A stretch of DNA of 64,000 nucleotides from positions 1-64,000 of the forward strand of contig CAMYPM010000001.1 in the NCBI GenBank assembly GCA_947290775.1. The letters are read 5' to 3'. Of the stretch, positions 60,543-64,000 are shown one piece after another (within the stretch, counting starts at the first letter, position 1; every line of letters begins with the position of its first letter). Source of the stretch: an uncultured Bacteroidales bacterium (lineage in GTDB: Bacteria > Bacteroidota > Bacteroidia > Bacteroidales > Porphyromonadaceae). The translations under genes and the position numbers were made by a program. The notes under the pieces were generated by a model, which was given only the letters and a program-made list of their open reading frames with translations, did no database searches and had not been told where the DNA came from.

Positions 60543-61670
60543 CTATAAAGGCTTGATGTAAGCGCGGCGTGTTTTATGATGCTTGCGCTCAAAGTAATTC
60601 CATTGCAGCTGTACGCTCATATTGGTTTCAAGCTCCGGGTTGCTCTCTGCATACTTAGCTCCCGAATTGCGGAAGTAGGGGATTAGGTCGTTGAATATAA
60701 GTGCGTTGACTCCTCTGTTTTGGTATTCCGGAAGAACACCCATTAGGTATAGGTCAATCACTTGTGGGCGTCCTTTGAGTGCTCTCAGAAGCGGTATGAA
60801 ACCTAAGGGGTATAACTTGCCGTTAGCCTTGCGTAGGGCCTTACTCAAGTTGGGCAATGCCACGCCGAAGCCTATTATCTTATGGTCAGCCTCCCGCTTA
60901 ATGAGCGTGACAAAGTCAGGGCGAAGAAGCGGCATATACATCTTTGAGTAGTACTCTATTTGTCGGTCCGACAGTTGAGAGAAGCCATAAAGGTTGGCAT
61001 AGCACTTATTGATCAAATCAAACACAACAGGCCCATAAGGAACCAAATCCTTCGATTTTTTAATCTTCAGTACGGATATGCCGTATTTTTGCTCCACCAG
61101 TCGGGCTATGCGTACATGCTTTTCGGGTATGGAGTCGGGTATGGTAATGAGATATTCTTTCCAATCCTGATCTTTGATAAAGCCGATGCGCTCCAGCTGC
61201 TTGGGATAGTAGGCATAGTTGTAGATTGTGATCATAGTGCTCATATGATCAAAGCCCTCCACGAGCATGCCTTCTTTGTCCATATCGGTAAAGCCCATGG
61301 GGCCATGGAGCATATCCATGCCTTTATTTTTCGCCCAGCGTGAAACGGCATCAAAGAGCGCATCCACTACTTCGTTGTCATTGATAAAGTCTACAAACCC
61401 GAAGCGTGCATGCTGTTGATTCCAAGCTTCATTGGCACGATGATTGATAATGCCGGCGATACGCCCTACTATTTGTCCATCCCGATAGGCAAGAAAATAA
61501 ATTGACTCACAAAACTCAAATGCAGGGTTTATATCCCTATCTAACGTCTCCATTTCGTCCTTTATGAGGACAGGTACGTGATAAGGATTACTCTTGTACA
61601 GCTCATTTCCGAAGAGAACAAAACGCTTGAGCTCCTCTTTACTCTGTACCTCCTTGATTTCAATTGCCAT
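60543..61670 (-). CDS. GNAT-fold N-acetyltransferase-like protein, 375 aa
   Basis: A cytoplasmic two-domain GNAT-type protein. The first half has FLAYRDGQIVGRIAGIINHRANEAW and FGFVDFINDNEVVDALFDAVSRWAKNKG, then GPMGFTDMDKEGMLVEGFD. The second half has IGFGVALPNLSKALRKANGKLYPLGF and LYLMGVLPEYQNRGVNALIFNDL, the acetyl-CoA-binding QxxGx region being slightly modified (YQNRGVN). Widely conserved in Bacteroidota, but the substrate is unknown to me. Single gene between the Na/Pi cotransporter and the macroglobulin gene, with its own terminator. Confidence 0.8.
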   Translation of the reverse strand: MAIEIKEVQSKEELKRFVLFGNELYKSNPYHVPVLIKDEMETLDRDINPAFEFCESIYFLAYRDGQIVGRIAGIINHRANEAWNQQHARFGFVDFINDNEVVDALFDAVSRWAKNKGMDMLHGPMGFTDMDKEGMLVEGFDHMSTMITIYNYAYYPKQLERIGFIKDQDWKEYLITIPDSIPEKHVRIARLVEQKYGISVLKIKKSKDLVPYGPVVFDLINKCYANLYGFSQLSDRQIEYYSKMYMPLLRPDFVTLIKREADHKIIGFGVALPNLSKALRKANGKLYPLGFIPLLRALKGRPQVIDLYLMGVLPEYQNRGVNALIFNDLIPYFRNSGAKYAESNPELETNMSVQLQWNYFERKHHKTRRAYIKPL

Positions 61671-61722
61671 ATAAGAATAGTCTCGTTATCTTATTTTATT
61701 ACCAAGTCTCAAAAATAGTGTA

Positions 61723-63540
61723 TTACACTTTATTCTCTGCAACTGCTTGTACTACATTAAGGGCATAATCGCCAAAATGCTCGCATTCATCTACTATATC
61801 CAAGTAGATCACACTCTCTTTATAAGCGTACCTTTTGGCTTTGAGGTCTACCATATCACGCTGTATGAGTGAATCGCGCATATTGTCTATTTCGTTTTCT
61901 ATATCGTAAGAAGACAGTGCGTCTTTGGCGGTTACGTTGTGCTTATTGAGTACTTCCACCATACGCACGGCACTGGTGCGGGTAAGATCCAACAAAGCAT
62001 TGAGAGACTGTATAAGGGCGCTGTTGAGTTTGACATTTTGATTATGGGCACGCATAAGGGCACGTCCCATGCTAAAGCAGGAGTCGCCCATACTCTCTAT
62101 CTCACTTGCGGCACGCATGGTCTGACGTACACTGGCTTTCCCCTCGCTACTAAGATCGCCCTCACTGACACGTGTAACGAAATTAACAATCTCCACCTCC
62201 AAGCGGTCGCAGATATTTTCATTCTTTTCAATTTCGTTGTAGCGTGCCAATACGATTGATTCATCCTCTGCATTGAGCTGTTCCTGTACGAGTCGGAGCA
62301 TCTCTAAGGTACGATCTCCGAATGCCCCCATCTCCTTATGTACTTGGAAGAGTGAAAGCTCGCTTACACTCAGCATACGGGGAGAAAGGTATTTGAGGTG
62401 GCTGACTTCAGATTCTTCATCTTTCTTCTTATCTCTGATAACCAACTTACAAATACGTTCAATTTGTGGTACAAACCATATCAGCACCAGTACATTGCAG
62501 AAGTTAAACAGGGTGTGGAAGAGTGAAATACCGATAGAGACACAGGTGCTCATGGTCAATATTTCTTGCTGTAGGGCGTGGAGTGTAGGGTCGGCTATCG
62601 GCTCATTTCCTGTAATAAGCGACATCTCGGCCGCTCCGTAGCTTTCGCTTAGTTGAATGGCATACCCATGCAACGCATGCGGATCTCCGCAGATAGCCGT
62701 ACAAATATTAGCCACTAAGTGTGTGAAGGGATAGTAGACGATGAGTACCCAACAGACACCGGTTATATTAAAAAGGAAGTGTGAGAAGGCCGTTCTCTTA
62801 GCTGCTTCGGATGCTTTCAGGGCTGCTAAGTTGGCTGTAATAGTCGTACCGATATTTTCGCCCAATACCATTGCGGTAGCCATCTCAAAGGGTATCCAGC
62901 CCTTGCTACACATAATCAGTGTAATTGCTACGGTAGCACTGGAAGACTGTACGATGATAGTGAGAATGGTACCGATAAGGAGGAATATGAACACGGAGAG
63001 GTAGCCCATATCCGTATAGCGCTGTAGGAAGGCAAGTGCATCCGGATTGCTCTGTAGGTCGGGCATACTGGTCTTGAGAAATTGTAAGCCGAGGAAAAGC
63101 AAGCTAAAGCCTACAATGAATTCTCCCCATGCTACCCGATTAGACTTCTTAGAAAAGAACAAAGGCACTGCTATCGCAAGTAGGGGTACGGCAAAGGAGG
63201 CGATGTCCACTTTGAATCCCAATAGCGATATAATCCAAGCTGTGACGGTCGTACCGATGTTGGCTCCCATAATCACGCTGATGGATTCTGCTAAGTTGAG
63301 CAATCCTGCGTTTACAAAGCTAACCACCATCAAGGTGGTAGCCGAGGAACTTTGTATTAAAGCGGTTACTACGATACCGGTTAGTACGCCAAGGACGCGA
63401 TTGGAGGTCATGGCGGATAGGATGGAGCGCATACGTTCGCCCGCTATTTTCTGCAGGCCCTCGCTCATTACCTTCATCCCATAGAGGAATAGCCCCAACG
63501 AACCAAGGAGGGTAATAAAGTCCAATATTCCGTAACTCAT
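61723..63540 (-). CDS. Na/Pi cotransporter family protein with PhoU-like C-terminus
   Basis: Sodium-driven phosphate transporter of the PNaS family, inner membrane. The ATG at 63540 (MSYGILDFITLLGSLGLFLYGMKVMSEG) gives 605 aa; the frame start at 63579 lies inside the -7 box. The two inverted transport repeats each carry QSSSATT or QSSSATV (near residues 65 and 205), the substrate-binding signature. After eight helices a cytosolic PhoU-like helical domain (about 400-600) follows, probably tying uptake to phosphate status. No pst or pho genes are visible nearby. Confidence 0.93.
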   Translation of the reverse strand: MSYGILDFITLLGSLGLFLYGMKVMSEGLQKIAGERMRSILSAMTSNRVLGVLTGIVVTALIQSSSATTLMVVSFVNAGLLNLAESISVIMGANIGTTVTAWIISLLGFKVDIASFAVPLLAIAVPLFFSKKSNRVAWGEFIVGFSLLFLGLQFLKTSMPDLQSNPDALAFLQRYTDMGYLSVFIFLLIGTILTIIVQSSSATVAITLIMCSKGWIPFEMATAMVLGENIGTTITANLAALKASEAAKRTAFSHFLFNITGVCWVLIVYYPFTHLVANICTAICGDPHALHGYAIQLSESYGAAEMSLITGNEPIADPTLHALQQEILTMSTCVSIGISLFHTLFNFCNVLVLIWFVPQIERICKLVIRDKKKDEESEVSHLKYLSPRMLSVSELSLFQVHKEMGAFGDRTLEMLRLVQEQLNAEDESIVLARYNEIEKNENICDRLEVEIVNFVTRVSEGDLSSEGKASVRQTMRAASEIESMGDSCFSMGRALMRAHNQNVKLNSALIQSLNALLDLTRTSAVRMVEVLNKHNVTAKDALSSYDIENEIDNMRDSLIQRDMVDLKAKRYAYKESVIYLDIVDECEHFGDYALNVVQAVAENKV

Positions 63541-63564
63541 AGCCGTTGCTATTTGTATTCTTCC

Positions 63565-63572
63565 TATATTTG
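63565..63572 (+). promoter_or_regulatory. -7 box (TATATTTG) of the nucleoside kinase gene
   Basis: TAnnTTTG match on the plus strand, 32 bp before the ATG at 63604. It interlocks with the leftward -7 box at 63577-63584, so both genes are read from start points only a few bases apart. Confidence 0.5.
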
Positions 63573-63576
63573 AGAG

Positions 63577-63584
63577 CAAATTTA
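63577..63584 (-). promoter_or_regulatory. -7 box (TAAATTTG) of the Na/Pi cotransporter gene
   Basis: TAnnTTTG match on the minus strand; leader of about 30 nt to the ATG at 63540. It rules out the upstream start at 63579. Confidence 0.55.
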
Positions 63585-63603
63585 CTAATTAAGTATAGAC
63601 AAA

Positions 63604-64000
63604 ATGGACCATATCGAAATTAATTTGCTTGACTTGAATGAAAAAAAGAGCGTAGAAAGAGGTATTACGCTGGGCAAAGTGATTGATGAACTGAAAGATA
63701 CACTCCCTTATATGCCCTTAGGCGCTTTGGTCAATAATGTGGTTCTTCCCTTCGATACACCGCTTATTAATCCCTGTGATATACGATTTATCACCATCCA
63801 ATCGGAAGACGGCTTACGGATTTATCTTCGTACACTCAGCCTTATCTTGAGCACAGCAGTGCACAATGTGCTTCCCTCCTTCCGGCTCTATGTAGAGCAT
63901 TCTATTGCCAATGGGTATTACTGCAGTATTGAGAATGGTAGTTTAGTGGGCTCTGACGATCTTGCAGCCATCAAAAAGGAGATGAATCGTCTTATTGCAG
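63604..64000 (+). CDS. Nucleoside kinase with TGS/SAD-like N-terminus (partial, cut by window end)
   Basis: Open from the ATG at 63604 to the window edge, 132 codons seen. Begins MDHIEINLLDLNEKKSVERGITLGKVIDELKD, a TGS-like domain; LRTLSLILSTAVHNVLPSFRLYVEHSIANGYYCSIE follows, the second-additional-domain pattern of threonyl-tRNA synthetases (HSIANGYYC). In Bacteroidota this pair of domains precedes a uridine-kinase/phosphoribulokinase-like domain in a protein of about 550 aa, so this is probably that nucleoside kinase. The kinase part lies outside the window. The gene diverges from the Na/Pi cotransporter gene. Confidence 0.8.
   Translation, partial: MDHIEINLLDLNEKKSVERGITLGKVIDELKDTLPYMPLGALVNNVVLPFDTPLINPCDIRFITIQSEDGLRIYLRTLSLILSTAVHNVLPSFRLYVEHSIANGYYCSIENGSLVGSDDLAAIKKEMNRLIA

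Overview
The window reads as a chromosomal piece of a Bacteroidota bacterium of the Porphyromonas type. The grounds are promoters of the Bacteroidota form (TTG, then 18-22 nt, then TAnnTTTG), almost no Shine-Dalgarno sequences, a surface LRR protein with a type IX secretion C-terminal domain, DUF3078, DUF4294 and FISUMP-like proteins, a dipeptidyl peptidase IV of the P. gingivalis type, and a menaquinone UbiE. Species cannot be fixed from sequence reading alone.

The left edge (1-4,360) is a small worn-down mobile island ending at a tRNA-Ser gene. It holds a complete IS1634-like element with 14-bp inverted ends, a broken AbiEii-type toxin gene that still has a palindromic operator-like site in front of it, an unknown AT-rich gene, a truncated gene, and a 123-bp element made of a 31-bp perfect inverted repeat around a 13-bp GC-rich hairpin.

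From 4,366 the content is ordinary core genome: tRNA-Ser, tRNA-Leu and tRNA-Gly; a DUF3078 outer-membrane protein; a small lipoprotein operon; lrgA/lrgB; a DUF3109 protein; aspA; and a 1,165-residue TpLRR surface protein. A rightward block (15,444-24,183) follows: OM barrel, LytS-type kinase, LytTR regulator, TolC, lipoprotein adaptor, RND pump and a small PII-like protein, probably one regulated export system. Next come a FISUMP-like lipoprotein, recJ-recQ, a TonB receptor cluster with a small His/Cys protein, a lipoprotein-comM pair and mdh. A leftward six-gene operon phoH-purC-ubiE-aroE-DUF4294-dus (43,412 to 38,239) and a rightward operon of THUMP methyltransferase, DPP IV, purD and a membrane protein diverge near 43.6 kb. 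The right part holds marC, a CsgG/DUF4810/GNA1162 outer-membrane operon, a giant alpha-2-macroglobulin lacking its thioester, an acetyltransferase-like protein, a Na/Pi cotransporter, and the start of a nucleoside kinase cut by the window edge.

The most striking unexplained structure is a dispersed repeat. Five intergenic loci each hold exactly four 22-bp units (88 bp), and each lies just upstream of a leftward gene's promoter (aspA, the FISUMP-like lipoprotein, the His/Cys-TonB cluster, phoH, the CsgG operon). A sixth, decayed copy lies upstream of marC. They resemble in kind the BrickBuilt minisatellite-MITEs known from P. gingivalis, but the unit length and fixed copy number are notable.
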